Source: Hyphomicrobiales bacterium
GTDB lineage: Bacteria; Pseudomonadota; Alphaproteobacteria; Rhizobiales; Rhizobiaceae
NCBI GenBank assembly: GCA_900473745.1
Contig: UCMW01000019.1
Span: 124,001-188,000 of the forward strand
Direction of reading: 5' to 3'
DNA: 64,000 bases
Every line of letters starts with the position of its first letter. Within the stretch, counting starts at the first letter, position 1. The position numbers and the translations under genes were made by a program. The notes below the pieces were generated by a model, which was given only the letters and a program-made list of their open reading frames with translations, searched no databases and was not told the DNA's origin. Shown here piece after piece: positions 1 to 10,894 of this stretch.

Positions 1-545
1 ATGCGCGCCACCAGTTCCTTGCCGGAACCGGAAGGCCCGAAGATCATGATGCGGCTGTTGGTCGGCGCAACCTTCTCGATCGTCTGGCGCAATTGAGAGA
101 CGGCGACCGAGGTGCCGATCAATTCGATCGCGTCACCCGTGCGCCGCTTCAGATCCGAGACCTCGCGCTTCAGCTTCGAGTTTTCCAGCGCACGTTCCGC
201 GATCAGGATCAGGCGATCGGCCTTGAAAGGCTTTTCGATGAAGTCGAAGGCACCGCGCTTTATCGCGGAGACGGCTGTTTCAATATTGCCGTGACCGGAG
301 ATCATCACGACCGGAAGATCAGGATGCCGGGCCTTGATTTCATCGAGCAACGCGAGGCCATCCAGGCGGCTGCCCTGCATCCAGATGTCGAGAAAGATCA
401 GGCGTGGCACGCGATCCGAGATTGCGGCGAGTGCGCTGTCGGCATCATGGGCGGTACGGGTCTCGTGTCCCTCGTCGCTCAATATGCCGGAGACGATCTC
501 GCGAATGTCCTCTTCGTCGTCGACTACCAGAATATCAGAGGCCAT
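1..545 (-). CDS. ntrX: Nitrogen assimilation response regulator NtrX (3' end beyond window)
   Basis: Only the N-terminal ~181 residues are in the window; the gene runs off the left edge on the minus strand. The start ATG (complement of 543-545) gives a receiver domain at residues ~4-120, with the acidic pair DD at 9-10, a phospho-acceptor Asp near 53 (FLDIW) and the KPF lysine loop. A linker follows, and the sequence ends just after the Walker A motif GPSGSGKE of a sigma-54 AAA+ domain. NtrX is the partner of NtrY, whose gene lies directly upstream and overlaps this start by 11 bp, indicating co-transcription and translational coupling. The family controls nitrogen metabolism and, in several alphaproteobacteria, redox and envelope functions. 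The DNA-binding domain cannot be seen here. Confidence 0.93.
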   Translation of the reverse strand, partial: MASDILVVDDEEDIREIVSGILSDEGHETRTAHDADSALAAISDRVPRLIFLDIWMQGSRLDGLALLDEIKARHPDLPVVMISGHGNIETAVSAIKRGAFDFIEKPFKADRLILIAERALENSKLKREVSDLKRRTGDAIELIGTSVAVSQLRQTIEKVAPTNSRIMIFGPSGSGKELVAR

Positions 546-2835
546 GGACCATTTCCTTATCGCTTTCAGTCTCGATGGCGGGCGCTTCGGTTCGCGGCAA
601 GATGATTCTTATCATCGCACCCCTGCCCCGGTCGAAATCGGCCGGCGCATCATGCAGTTCCAGCTGTCCGCCATGTTCTTCAATGATCTTCTTGACGATG
701 GCGAGGCCAAGGCCTGTGCCCTTCTCACGCATCGTCATATAGGGTTCGAGAATCCGGTGACGGTTCTCGCTTGGCAGGCCGCGACCATTGTCGATCACAT
801 CGACAATGAAGCGATCCTGCTCGCGATCGAAGGACGAGCGGACCATGATCTTGCCCTTGCCGTCCAGTTCTTCCTTGGGAACCGCCTCGATCGACTCGAC
901 GGCATTTTTGACAATGTTGCCGACTGCCTGAGCCAGCATGCGCGCGTCGAAACTGCCTTCGAGCGGCTCGTCGCCGAACTCGCGCTGGAATTCCACCTCA
1001 GCGCTGCCGATCTCACGCAGGAAGACGGCATCCGTCAGGATCTCGCGCAGATCCGAGCGCTGTTTAGTCGGCTTCGGCATACGGGCGAAGGCAGAGAACT
1101 CGTCGACCATGCGGCCGATATCCTCGACCTGACGAACGATCGTGTCTGTGCATTGATTGAAGACCGCCTTGTCGTCCTCGGCGATCTGCTTGCCGTAGCG
1201 GCGCTTCAGCCGCTCCGCCGAAAGCTGGATCGGGGTCAACGGGTTCTTGATCTCATGGGCGATGCGGCGGGCCACGTCTGCCCATGCGGTCGAGCGCTGG
1301 GCAACGACGAGGTCGGTGATGTCGTCCAGCGTGATCACATAGGAATCGACCGAACCGCGGGTCTCCTCGCGCGTGACCTGGACGTTCAACGTGCGCTCCT
1401 TGCCGCCCCGGATCATGTTGATCTGCTCGCGATACTCCCCACGGTGCCGCACGGCCGCCTCAGCCAGAACACGATCCACCTCCGGGGCTACAAGCGCGAG
1501 CTTCTGGCCCATCAGCTGGTCTGACGGCAGTGCGAGGAAATATTCGGCCGACGGATTGGCGATGGTGATGATGCCGTCATCCTCGACACCGATGACCGCA
1601 GCCGTCACACCCGAGAGCACCGCCTCGATGAAGCGGCGGCGATCGTCGACCTCGTCCTTGGCCTCCAGGATCTCGTCGCGCTGGGATCGGATCTGGGACA
1701 CCATCTTGTTGAACGTTCTGGACAGACTGCCGACATCGCCATCGGCGGCGCGAACCGGCACCAGCACATTGAGGTTACCCGACGCAATGCTGTCGGCTGC
1801 CCCGATCAGCAGCCGGATCGGCCGGACGATCCGGTCGGCGACGGCGATTGCGGTCCAGATGGCTGCCAGCAGAACGATCAGTGCAAAGCCCAGGTAAAGA
1901 ATGGCAAAGGCGATTTGCAGCGTCGTGCGACCGTCCTCCATCGCCTGATACTCGGCGGTGTTCTCTTCCATCAGGCGCATGGCCTGCATGACCTTCGGAT
2001 CGACGGCGCGGATCGTGTAGAGGAAGGTCCCGGACAGACTGTCGAGCTTGATGATGGCGCCGACGAGATTGGTAATACCCGGTGGGATGAGCGTCGGCTG
2101 ACCGCCGGCCGCACTGACCAGCGCATCGCGCGGGATAGCCGGCAGTGGCTTTTCCGTGTCTATGTCGGCCTGAGTGATGGCGGAACCATCTTCGCGCACA
2201 AGGAAGGCGCCGAGCATGCCACGCCCCCGCGCCTGGCGGGTCATCAACTCGACGAAGCCGTTGCGGTCCAGATAGAAAAGCGCGCGATTCCTCTCGAGGT
2301 CGTTTGCCATCGAGATCGTCTGACCCTGCAGATAGCTGGCATTTTCCAGCATATATGCTTGAGCGACATTCATCGACGAGGAAACGATCGACTGGGTCCT
2401 TATCGAGAACCAGCGATCCAGGCCGACATTCAGCGTGATCGACGCGAAGATTGCGACCAGAATCGCAGGCGTGATCGCAATCACCGAGAAGAGGGTCACG
2501 ATCCGCACATGCAGGCGTGCTGCGGCTCGGCCGCGATGGCGGGCCTTGAACAAGCGCAAGACCTCCCGGCCGATCAGGAACATCAAACCGACGATGAAAA
2601 GCGAGTTGACGACCGCCGAGGCGACGAGAACCTGCGACGTCGGCTCGATCCGCGTCAGGCCGAGAAGGATCGGAAGGGTCAGGGATGCGCAGAGCAAGGC
2701 GCCGCCAGCCAGCAACAGACCGGGCAGCGCAAAGGATGCGCGCCGATCATGTGCCAGTGCCGTATCGCCATCCGCTGCGGAGGTGTTCCTCACGCGTGCC
2801 ATCATATCCCCCGGATCCGCGAAATCGGATCTCAT
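535..2835 (-). CDS. ntrY: Sensor histidine kinase NtrY
   Basis: A 766-residue membrane kinase. The N-terminus has hydrophobic segments (residues ~30-140) and another near 300-325, enclosing a periplasmic/extracytoplasmic region. These are followed by a HAMP linker (~325-385), a PAS domain (~400-500), a HisKA domain with the phosphorylated His at ~527 in the motif AHEIKNPLTP, and an HATPase domain with N (NIVKNAVES), DNGRGLP and GTGLGLAI boxes. The family phosphorylates NtrX, and length and domain order match rhizobial NtrY. The gene follows ntrC after a 147-bp gap, so it may have its own promoter there, and it overlaps ntrX. Other in-frame ATGs at residues 11 and 12 are possible starts. Confidence 0.95.
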   Translation of the reverse strand: MRSDFADPGDMMARVRNTSAADGDTALAHDRRASFALPGLLLAGGALLCASLTLPILLGLTRIEPTSQVLVASAVVNSLFIVGLMFLIGREVLRLFKARHRGRAAARLHVRIVTLFSVIAITPAILVAIFASITLNVGLDRWFSIRTQSIVSSSMNVAQAYMLENASYLQGQTISMANDLERNRALFYLDRNGFVELMTRQARGRGMLGAFLVREDGSAITQADIDTEKPLPAIPRDALVSAAGGQPTLIPPGITNLVGAIIKLDSLSGTFLYTIRAVDPKVMQAMRLMEENTAEYQAMEDGRTTLQIAFAILYLGFALIVLLAAIWTAIAVADRIVRPIRLLIGAADSIASGNLNVLVPVRAADGDVGSLSRTFNKMVSQIRSQRDEILEAKDEVDDRRRFIEAVLSGVTAAVIGVEDDGIITIANPSAEYFLALPSDQLMGQKLALVAPEVDRVLAEAAVRHRGEYREQINMIRGGKERTLNVQVTREETRGSVDSYVITLDDITDLVVAQRSTAWADVARRIAHEIKNPLTPIQLSAERLKRRYGKQIAEDDKAVFNQCTDTIVRQVEDIGRMVDEFSAFARMPKPTKQRSDLREILTDAVFLREIGSAEVEFQREFGDEPLEGSFDARMLAQAVGNIVKNAVESIEAVPKEELDGKGKIMVRSSFDREQDRFIVDVIDNGRGLPSENRHRILEPYMTMREKGTGLGLAIVKKIIEEHGGQLELHDAPADFDRGRGAMIRIILPRTEAPAIETESDKEMVHGL

Positions 2836-2982
2836 TCATTCGACAGCCTTTACGGCTGACATCTGCCTTTTGCTGCAAGGCTCTCACGTGCCGCGACCGG
2901 ACGCCAAACGACTCCGGTCAGGAAGCAACGTGTCTTTTGAGCAACGCAATGTGGCGAAAATGCAACGGGGGTTCCACCCGTG

Positions 2983-4433
<1,451 letters not shown>

Positions 4434-4434
<1 letters not shown>

Positions 4435-5567
4435 CAGTTCGTTCCCGTGGATTTGGCAAGAGGCGCATCGTCAAGCGCCGTCTCTTTCGACATGGGCATG
4501 AGGACCCGGAAAGTGGTGCGATTGGTCTGGCTGTCGCATTCGACGATGCCCCCGTGGGCGCCGATGATCTTCGCGACCAACGCCAGGCCCAAGCCGGATC
4601 CGTTCGTCTTTGTCGTGATGAAGGGATCGAAGAGATGCGGCAGCAGATCCGATGGCACGCCGGGGCCATTGTCATGGACGCAGAATTCGAGCGGCAATGA
4701 GATCTTCTCGCGGGAACCGGCGACGGACAGGCGAATACCCGGCCGATAAGCGGTGGTGAGCTGGATCTCGCCATCGGAGCGTTCGCCGATCGCTTCAGCA
4801 GCGTTCTTCACTAGGTTGAGAAAAACCTGCACCAACTGATCGCGATTGGCAAAGACCGGCGGCAGCGAGGGGTCGTAATTTTCGGTGATACGCATGTTGC
4901 GGGCGAAACCCGCCTTGGCGACGGCCTTTACCTGATCGAGCACCGAATGGATGTTGATGGACTGTCTGTCGACCGGCCGCTCGTCGGAGAAGACTTCCAT
5001 ACGATCAACTAGCGAGACGATGCGATCCGTCTCGTCGCAGATGAGGCGCGTCAGCGCCCGATCTTCGTCGGTGACCGCTGTCTCCAGCAATTGGGCCGCA
5101 CCGCGAATACCCGAAAGCGGGTTCTTGATCTCATGCGCCAGCATCGAGGCGAGACCCGTGACGGAGCGGGCTGCGGCGCGGTGGGTGAGCTGGCGGTCGA
5201 TCTTGTCGGCCATCGAGCGTTCCTGAAAGACCACGACCACATTGCCCGGCTGGCTGAGCACAGGCGCGACATAGAGGTCGACAAGCTTTTCCTGGCCGAG
5301 ACGCGGGGAGCTCAGGTCGACGCGATATTCATTGACGGGCGCACGACGCTCGCGCACCTGCTCGATGAGCGACAGAAGCGGGCTCCCGAAGGGAATGAAG
5401 GTCGATATTCTATAGCGGGCGAGATGCGTGGCGCTCGCGCCAAAGAAGGCCTCGGCCTCCCAGTTGGCGAAGGCGATATGACCATTGGCATCCACCATCA
5501 CCACAGGGTTCTGGATGGCGTTGAGCACAGCCATGGCGAGGCCACTGCCCTTGTCGTTCGCCGTCAT
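4434..5567 (-). CDS. ntrB: Nitrogen regulation sensor kinase/phosphatase NtrB
   Basis: A 377-residue cytoplasmic histidine kinase without membrane segments. It has a PAS domain at ~10-120, a dimerisation/HisKA helix with the active His ~145 in LAHEIKNPLSG, and an HATPase with NLVKNAAEA, DNGPGVP and GSGLGLAL boxes. In the family it receives the nitrogen signal from the PII protein and sets the phosphorylation state of NtrC. Its start overlaps the 3' end of dusB by 4 bp (ATGA) and its stop overlaps ntrC by 1 bp, the classical nifR3-ntrB-ntrC order of rhizobia. Confidence 0.96.
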
Positions 5568-6565
5568 GCGGCCTCCTGTGTGGTGGTGATGCCACGGCTA
5601 GCCGACAGCGCCTGCTGCATGGCATCGGCAACGAAGTCCGCGTCTTTCGACGTCATGATTGCGGCCTTGGTTTCGCTCGCAAGATCGGACGCGTGGCGAT
5701 CGAGATACCAGCCCAGATGCTTGCGCGCATGCCGAACGCCGACATCGGTGCCGTAGTGCTCCAACATCATCCTGTAGTGTTCGACGACGAGATCGGGGAT
5801 CGCTTCCCTTTCAGGACCAGAATGCCCCGCCAGCACACCGGCATGCCACGGCCTGCCTTGGCAGGAGCGGCCCACCATCACGGCATCGGCGCCTGACCGG
5901 CGCAGGATGTCATGCGCATCCTCGACCGTTTCGACATCGCCATTGGCAATCAGGGGAATGCGGATCGCGTCGCGAACGGCTGCGATTGCGTCCCAATTCG
6001 CACGCCCTTCATAGAATTGCATGCGCGTGCGTCCGTGCACCGTAATCAACTGAACACCGGCCGCTTCCGCGCGAGCGGCAATCTCGGGCGCGTTGATCGA
6101 GGCCTCGTCCCAGCCGAGGCGCATCTTCACCGTGACCGGGATCTTGACAGCTTTCACTGTTGCCTCGATCAGCGAGAGAGCGTGATCCGGCTCACGCATC
6201 AAGGCCGATCCGGCATAACCGCCGATCACCTTCTTTGCCGGACATCCCATGTTGATGTCGACAATATCGGCACCATTGGCCTCGGCGATGATGGCGGCTT
6301 CCGCCAGCCACTTGGCTTCACGCCCGGCAAGTTGCACCATATGCGGTGTCAGCCCCGCACCTTTCAGGCGCGACCAGCTTTCGGCGGCATTGAATACAAG
6401 CTCGCGACTTGCCACCATCTCGGTCACGACGAGGCCAGCCCCGAAACGGAAAGCCAACTGACGGAATGGCAGGTCCGTCACGCCGGACATCGGCGCAAGC
6501 ACAATCCGGTTCCGGACTGGAACCGAGCCGATGCAAAACGGCGTGTGCAAAGCAACAGAAACCAA
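5564..6565 (-). CDS. dusB: tRNA-dihydrouridine synthase B (NifR3)
   Basis: A 333-residue flavoenzyme of the Dus family that reduces uridine to dihydrouridine in the tRNA D-loop. Visible signatures are the N-terminal FMN-binding barrel start (RNRIVLAPMSGVTDLPFR), the catalytic-cysteine region NMGCPAKKV, the FMN/tRNA motif TVHGRTRMQFYEG, and IANGDV and GADAVMVGRS near the phosphate site. The start appears to be TTG at 6565; no better ATG lies ahead of the conserved barrel. It is first in an operon with ntrBC. The 149 bp upstream, shared with divergent ispDF, is AT-rich and probably holds both promoters. Confidence 0.94.
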   Translation of the reverse strand: MVSVALHTPFCIGSVPVRNRIVLAPMSGVTDLPFRQLAFRFGAGLVVTEMVASRELVFNAAESWSRLKGAGLTPHMVQLAGREAKWLAEAAIIAEANGADIVDINMGCPAKKVIGGYAGSALMREPDHALSLIEATVKAVKIPVTVKMRLGWDEASINAPEIAARAEAAGVQLITVHGRTRMQFYEGRANWDAIAAVRDAIRIPLIANGDVETVEDAHDILRRSGADAVMVGRSCQGRPWHAGVLAGHSGPEREAIPDLVVEHYRMMLEHYGTDVGVRHARKHLGWYLDRHASDLASETKAAIMTSKDADFVADAMQQALSASRGITTTQEAA

Positions 6566-6738
6566 CTGATTATCTTTCAGGCAGCGAGCGAATTTGCATT
6601 ATTTTTAGACATTCGGCACTGGCTTGCCAAGAGGCAAAGCTCACCCATCGATAAAAAATCGTGCAAATGCTGGAAAAGGCGATCCTGAGCCGATAGAGCA
6701 CGGGTGCGAAGAAAATGTGTCATGGACCAGGCGGGACG

Positions 6739-7947
6739 ATGGAGCAAGAGCTGAGCGGAACAATCGGGGTCGTGGTAGTTGCGGCCGGCCGTGGAGAGCG
6801 CGCCGGCACTTCGGTCGAAGGACCCAAACAGTATCGGCGGATCGGCGGCAAGCCGGTCATCTGGCACACGCTGCTGCTTTTTCTCGACCAACCCAAATTT
6901 GGTCCGATCGTCGTCGTCATCCATCCTGAGGACCGATCATTGCTGGACGCAGCCATCGCCGACTTGCCGGGGTGGGAACGTCTCGCCATCGCCACGGGCG
7001 GCGCGACCAGGCAGGTATCGGTTCTCAACGGATTGCGCGCCCTTCGGGAGCGCGGTATCGAGCATGTCATGATCCATGACGGGGTCCGCCCTTTTACGGA
7101 CGAGGCCCTGCTCGCACGGATCGCCGCCGAACTCGCGGCTGGCAAGCGAGCGGTGCTGCCTGCCCTCCCTGTGTCGGATACAATCAAGCGGGGCGACGCA
7201 TCTGGGGTCGTGAAGGGGACCGTTCCGCGCAAGGATCTCTTCGCCGCTCAGACACCGCAGAGTTTTCACTACGCAACCATCCTTGCGGCCCATGAGCGGG
7301 CAGCAAATGAGGAGGCGGCGGATTTTACCGACGATGCATCGATCGCCGAATGGGCCGGCATTCCGGTTCATCTGGTCGAAGGCGCAATCGACAATGTCAA
7401 ACTGACCGTCCAGAGGGATATCGCCATGGCCGACGAAAAACTCCGTGGTATCGCCCTGCCCGACGTGCGAACCGGAAACGGCTATGACGTGCATCAGCTC
7501 GAGCCCGGCGATGGCGTGACGCTGTGCGGCATCTTCATTGCCCACGACCAGAAACTGAAGGGGCATTCCGATGCCGACGTCGCGCTGCATGCGCTGACCG
7601 ATGCTCTGCTCGCAACCTGTGGCGCGGGCGATATCGGCGACCATTTTCCGCCTTCGGACATGCAGTGGAAGGGTGCTGCTTCGCGCATCTTCCTGGAACA
7701 TGCCGCGAGGATCGTGCGCGAGGCCGGCGGCACCATCATGAGCGCAGATATTTCGCTTATTGCCGAAGCACCTAAAATCGGGCCGCATCGCCAGGCCATG
7801 CGGGAAAAGCTCTCAGAAATCCTCGGCATCTCGCTTGATCGCTGCTCGGTGAAGGCGACGACCAACGAGACTATCGGCTTTGTCGGCCGGCGCGAGGGGA
7901 TCGCTGCGATCGCGACGGCGACGGTTGTCTTCCGTGGAGAGGCTTGA
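6739..7947 (+). CDS. ispDF: Bifunctional IspD/IspF (MEP-pathway cytidylyltransferase and cyclodiphosphate synthase)
   Basis: About 402 residues. The N-terminal half is IspD (2-C-methyl-D-erythritol 4-phosphate cytidylyltransferase), with the nucleotide-binding start VVVAAGRGERAG, the HDGVRPF motif and an FTDDASIAEWAG segment. The C-terminal half from ~245 is IspF, starting at TGNGYDVHQLEPG with the metal-binding DVH and the GHSDADVALHALTDALL motif. These are two non-consecutive steps of the non-mevalonate isoprenoid pathway, and the fusion is typical of alphaproteobacteria. An in-frame ATG at 6715 would add eight residues and has a closer GAAG-type ribosome site, so the start is uncertain. 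The stop overlaps the cinA start by one base. Confidence 0.95.
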   Translation: MEQELSGTIGVVVVAAGRGERAGTSVEGPKQYRRIGGKPVIWHTLLLFLDQPKFGPIVVVIHPEDRSLLDAAIADLPGWERLAIATGGATRQVSVLNGLRALRERGIEHVMIHDGVRPFTDEALLARIAAELAAGKRAVLPALPVSDTIKRGDASGVVKGTVPRKDLFAAQTPQSFHYATILAAHERAANEEAADFTDDASIAEWAGIPVHLVEGAIDNVKLTVQRDIAMADEKLRGIALPDVRTGNGYDVHQLEPGDGVTLCGIFIAHDQKLKGHSDADVALHALTDALLATCGAGDIGDHFPPSDMQWKGAASRIFLEHAARIVREAGGTIMSADISLIAEAPKIGPHRQAMREKLSEILGISLDRCSVKATTNETIGFVGRREGIAAIATATVVFRGEA

Positions 7948-8453
7948 TGGGAGTTTATCCGGCCGACATCGAAGCGAGGTCCGCGGCGATCATCGCTGCC
8001 TATCGTGACCGGGGCTGGATGATCGCGACGGCCGAGTCCTGCACAGGCGGGTTGATTGCCGGCGCGCTCACAGAGATCGCCGGCTCCTCCGCTGTCGTCG
8101 ACCGGGGCTTCGTGACCTATACGAACCAGGCCAAGATGGATCTGATCGGCGTTTCAGCGGCAACGCTGGAGGTCTTCGGAGCCGTCTCGAAGGAGACGGC
8201 GCTGCAAATGGCGCATGGGGCGCTGATGCGTTCGGGTGCAGAGGTTGCTGTGGCCGTCACCGGCATTGCCGGACCGGGTGGCGGCTCGGCGGAGAAGCCG
8301 GTTGGCTTGGTCCATCTCGCCTTGAAGACCCGCTCGGGTCTCCTCGATCACCGGGAGATGCGCTACGGCGAGATCGGACGAGATCAGGTGCGGCTTCGGA
8401 CCCTCAGAATTGCGCTTGAAATGCTCTCGGCCGCGGCTCAGGACCCGGCATAG
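7947..8453 (+). CDS. cinA: CinA-type nicotinamide-nucleotide amidohydrolase (C-terminal domain only)
   Basis: A 168-residue stand-alone CinA C-terminal (PncC-type) domain. It carries TAESCTGGLIAGALTEIAGSS, the catalytic-serine SCTGG motif, the VTGIAGPGGGS motif and the KPVGLVH strand. The family deamidates nicotinamide mononucleotide in NAD recycling. The N-terminal molybdopterin-binding-like domain of full-length CinA is absent, as usual for this short class. It starts at an ATG overlapping the ispDF stop (TGATG). Its 3' end overlaps the convergent RatA-like gene by 16 bp. Confidence 0.9.
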   Translation: MGVYPADIEARSAAIIAAYRDRGWMIATAESCTGGLIAGALTEIAGSSAVVDRGFVTYTNQAKMDLIGVSAATLEVFGAVSKETALQMAHGALMRSGAEVAVAVTGIAGPGGGSAEKPVGLVHLALKTRSGLLDHREMRYGEIGRDQVRLRTLRIALEMLSAAAQDPA

Positions 8454-8890
8454 ATCTTGTCGGCGCGGGTCTCGAAGGCTTCCGAGAACATGCGGAAGGC
8501 ACGGTCGAACATCGAGCCCATGAGTGCGCCGAGGATGCGGTTCTTGAACTCGTATTCGATGTAGAAATGCACGGAGCAGCCGCCATCCGCCGTTTCTTCG
8601 AAGCGCCAGCGATTCTCCAGATACTTGAACGGCCCCTCGATATATTTGACATTGATGGTGCGCTCGGAGGGTGTCAGCAGGACCTGTGTGGTGAAGGTCT
8701 CGCGGATCGCCTTGTAGCCCACCGTCATGTCAGCGAGCAGCAATTCCTTGCCATCGCGTTCGCGGCGCGAGCGAATGGTCAGTGCTTCGCAGAGCGGCAG
8801 AAATTCCGGATAGCGCTCGATGTCGGCGACGAGAGCATACATGCGGTCGGGCGAGTGCTTGACGGGGCGGCGGGTTTCGAATTGTGGCAT
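8438..8890 (-). CDS. SRPBCC/RatA-Coq10-like lipid-binding protein
   Basis: 150 residues from the ATG at 8890 (MPQFETRRPV); an upstream in-frame start at 8926 would add a poorly conserved 12-residue leader. The START/SRPBCC fold is indicated by VKHSPDRMYALVADIERYPEFLP near the N-terminus and the amphipathic C-terminal helix. It belongs to the COG2867 family, named RatA (ribosome-association toxin) in E. coli and Coq10 (ubiquinone-binding) in mitochondria. The Coq10-like role is at least as likely in an alphaproteobacterium. It sits 10 bp downstream of the kinase gene and is last in the lipA cluster, converging with cinA. Confidence 0.85.
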   Translation of the reverse strand: MPQFETRRPVKHSPDRMYALVADIERYPEFLPLCEALTIRSRRERDGKELLLADMTVGYKAIRETFTTQVLLTPSERTINVKYIEGPFKYLENRWRFEETADGGCSVHFYIEYEFKNRILGALMGSMFDRAFRMFSEAFETRADKIYAGS

Positions 8891-8900
8891 GAAGCGGGAC

Positions 8901-9473
8901 TTAATGAGGAAGTCCCGCGAGATCAAGCAGGTGCGCCATTTCGCCGTGGGATTTGAGGGTTATCACAGGTACGGACGGGCCGTGACGATCGATTTCCTGT
9001 ATGATGCGCGGGGCGAAGCGGTGTTCAAAGTTCCAGATGTAGGAAAGGAAGTCGAGATCGGGCAACGGCTCAGGACACCCTTCTGCCATATCTGGCCTGA
9101 CGGTACCTTTGTAACGCGCGACTCTTTTCACCACGCCCAGCAGGCATTTCCATCTGGAAAGCCGCAGCCAAATAATGAGGTCGGTGCGCGGCAGCCTTAT
9201 GTCAAATGACGACGAACCGCTGCCGTCTATGACCCAGGCCTCGCCGGCGACCAATGCACTCAAGCGTTGACGCTGCTCTTGCCTGCTCCGTTCCTGCCAA
9301 CCGGGCAGCCAGCGCACATCCCTGTCCAGCGAAACGTAGTAGAGATTGAGCGAGGATGCGATGCACTGGGAATACGTGCTCTTTCCGGCTCCTGATGAGC
9401 CGATGACGCAGATTCGCCTCGCTCGTTTCAAAAGCTCAGCGGCATCCTCAGACAAGTTAACGTAACAAACCAT
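8901..9473 (-). CDS. Small P-loop NTPase (FlaR/adenylate-kinase-like)
   Basis: 190 residues with a clear Walker A (IGSSGAGKSTYSQ) near residue 25. A DRDVRWLPGW segment follows the first strand-helix, then the VIDGSGSSSF phosphate-sensing region and an RTDLIIWL strand like the Walker B of nucleotide kinases. This matches the family loosely annotated as DNA topology modulation protein FlaR, related to adenylate kinase. The real substrate is not known. It lies between lipA (71 bp upstream) and the RatA-like gene on the same strand. Confidence 0.75.
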   Translation of the reverse strand: MVCYVNLSEDAAELLKRARRICVIGSSGAGKSTYSQCIASSLNLYYVSLDRDVRWLPGWQERSRQEQRQRLSALVAGEAWVIDGSGSSSFDIRLPRTDLIIWLRLSRWKCLLGVVKRVARYKGTVRPDMAEGCPEPLPDLDFLSYIWNFEHRFAPRIIQEIDRHGPSVPVITLKSHGEMAHLLDLAGLPH

Positions 9474-9543
9474 CGCTGCACACTCCTGACGTGCATGAGG
9501 TTTAACCCGTCATGGCATTTTCTGACAGTGCAAGATCTGGCTG

Positions 9544-10524
9544 TCATCCCCTGGCGAGCATCTTCTCCCGAGCCGCCTTCAACCTCGCAAAGTCATCACC
9601 GGCATGATGCGAGGACCGGGTCAGTGGGCTTGAGGACACCATCAGGAAGCCCTTGGTATAGGCGATGTCCTCGTAGGACTTGAACTCTTCCGGGGTGACG
9701 AAGCGCTCGACCTTGTGGTGCTTGCGGGTCGGCTGGAGATATTGGCCGATGGTCAGGAAGTCGACGTCTGCCGTGCGCAAGTCGTCCATCAGCTGCAGCA
9801 CTTCGTTCCGCTCTTCGCCGAGGCCGACCATGATGCCAGACTTGGTGAACATGGTCGGGTCGAGTTCCTTCACCCGCTGCAGCAGGCGCACCGAGTGGAA
9901 GTAGCGCGCGCCCGGGCGGACAGTCAGATAATTGCCGGGAACCGTTTCCATATTGTGGTTGAAGACGTCGGGCTTCGCGGCGACAACACGCTCCAGGGCA
10001 CCGGGCTTTTTCAGGAAGTCCGGGGTGAGGATCTCGATCGTCGTCTGCGGCGACGCGGCGCGGATGGCCAAGATCACCTTCTCGAAATGTTCGGCACCGC
10101 CATCGGCCAGGTCATCACGGTCGACGGAAGTGATGACGACATGCTGCAGGCCCATCTGGCGGACGGCCTTGGCAACGTTATCAGGTTCGTCCAGATCGAG
10201 TGCATTGGGCTTGCCGGTCGCGACATTGCAGAAGGCGCAGGCGCGGGTGCAGATCTCGCCCATGATCATGAAGGTGGCGTGCTTCTTGTCCCAGCACTCG
10301 CCGATGTTCGGGCAGCCGGCTTCCTCGCAGACCGTCACCAGCTTGTGGGAACGGACGAGTTCGCGGGTCTCGTGATAGCCCTTGGAGGTCGGCGCCTTGA
10401 CGCGGATCCATTCCGGCTTGCGCAGCACTTCCGTGTCTGGCTTGTGCGCCTTTTCCGGATGGCGGACGCGCTTTTCGTCGGCGGGTGCCGGAACGAGGTT
10501 CGTCCTGTCGAGAATGGTGACCAT
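9544..10524 (-). CDS. lipA: Lipoyl synthase
   Basis: A 326-residue radical-SAM enzyme that inserts two sulfurs into octanoyl groups on lipoyl domains. The auxiliary cluster motif CEEAGCPNIGEC is near residue 70 and the radical-SAM motif CTRACAFCNV near 95. The C-terminal RSSHHAGDD contains the serine that ligates the auxiliary cluster. It is a cytoplasmic 4Fe-4S enzyme. Its placement in the same gene string as pdhABC and lpdA fits its role: it makes the cofactor carried by PdhB, PdhC and other 2-oxoacid dehydrogenases. Confidence 0.97.
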   Translation of the reverse strand: MVTILDRTNLVPAPADEKRVRHPEKAHKPDTEVLRKPEWIRVKAPTSKGYHETRELVRSHKLVTVCEEAGCPNIGECWDKKHATFMIMGEICTRACAFCNVATGKPNALDLDEPDNVAKAVRQMGLQHVVITSVDRDDLADGGAEHFEKVILAIRAASPQTTIEILTPDFLKKPGALERVVAAKPDVFNHNMETVPGNYLTVRPGARYFHSVRLLQRVKELDPTMFTKSGIMVGLGEERNEVLQLMDDLRTADVDFLTIGQYLQPTRKHHKVERFVTPEEFKSYEDIAYTKGFLMVSSSPLTRSSHHAGDDFARLKAAREKMLARG

Positions 10525-10563
10525 GATGAAAAACCCTGTGCCGCAGCGTATACGGCCTTTTGG

Positions 10564-10818
10564 TTACCGCCTGACGAGCTTGGCGATGAAGAGAAGGATG
10601 CTTGCGCCGACGAAACTGGTGATCAGATAGCCCAACCAATCGCCCGCGACAAAGATGCCCAGACGGCGGAAGATTGCCGCTGCAATCACTGCGCCAATGA
10701 TCCCGATGATGATGTTCATGATGACGCCGAAGCGCATGTCCATCAGTTTACCAGCGAGCCAGCCGGCGAGACCGCCGAAGAAGATGGTTGCGAGAATACC
10801 GACTTCAAACCCTGCCAC
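10564..10818 (-). CDS. GlsB/YeaQ/YmgE-family small membrane protein
   Basis: 84 residues, almost wholly hydrophobic, with three predicted membrane segments (about 7-25, 30-50 and 58-80) and the glycine-rich start FFGGLAGWLAGKLM typical of transglycosylase-associated/GlsB proteins. Members are often stress-induced; their biochemical function is unknown. It lies 39 bp upstream of lipA and 76 bp downstream of lpdA on the same strand, so it is probably carried on the same transcript. Confidence 0.85.
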   Translation of the reverse strand: MAGFEVGILATIFFGGLAGWLAGKLMDMRFGVIMNIIIGIIGAVIAAAIFRRLGIFVAGDWLGYLITSFVGASILLFIAKLVRR

Positions 10819-10894
10819 GACGCAATCCTTTTCGAATGTTCGGTTGGAACCTGCCGCCCATATAGGCGGCGAGGTTCCATTTCACAACCTGACT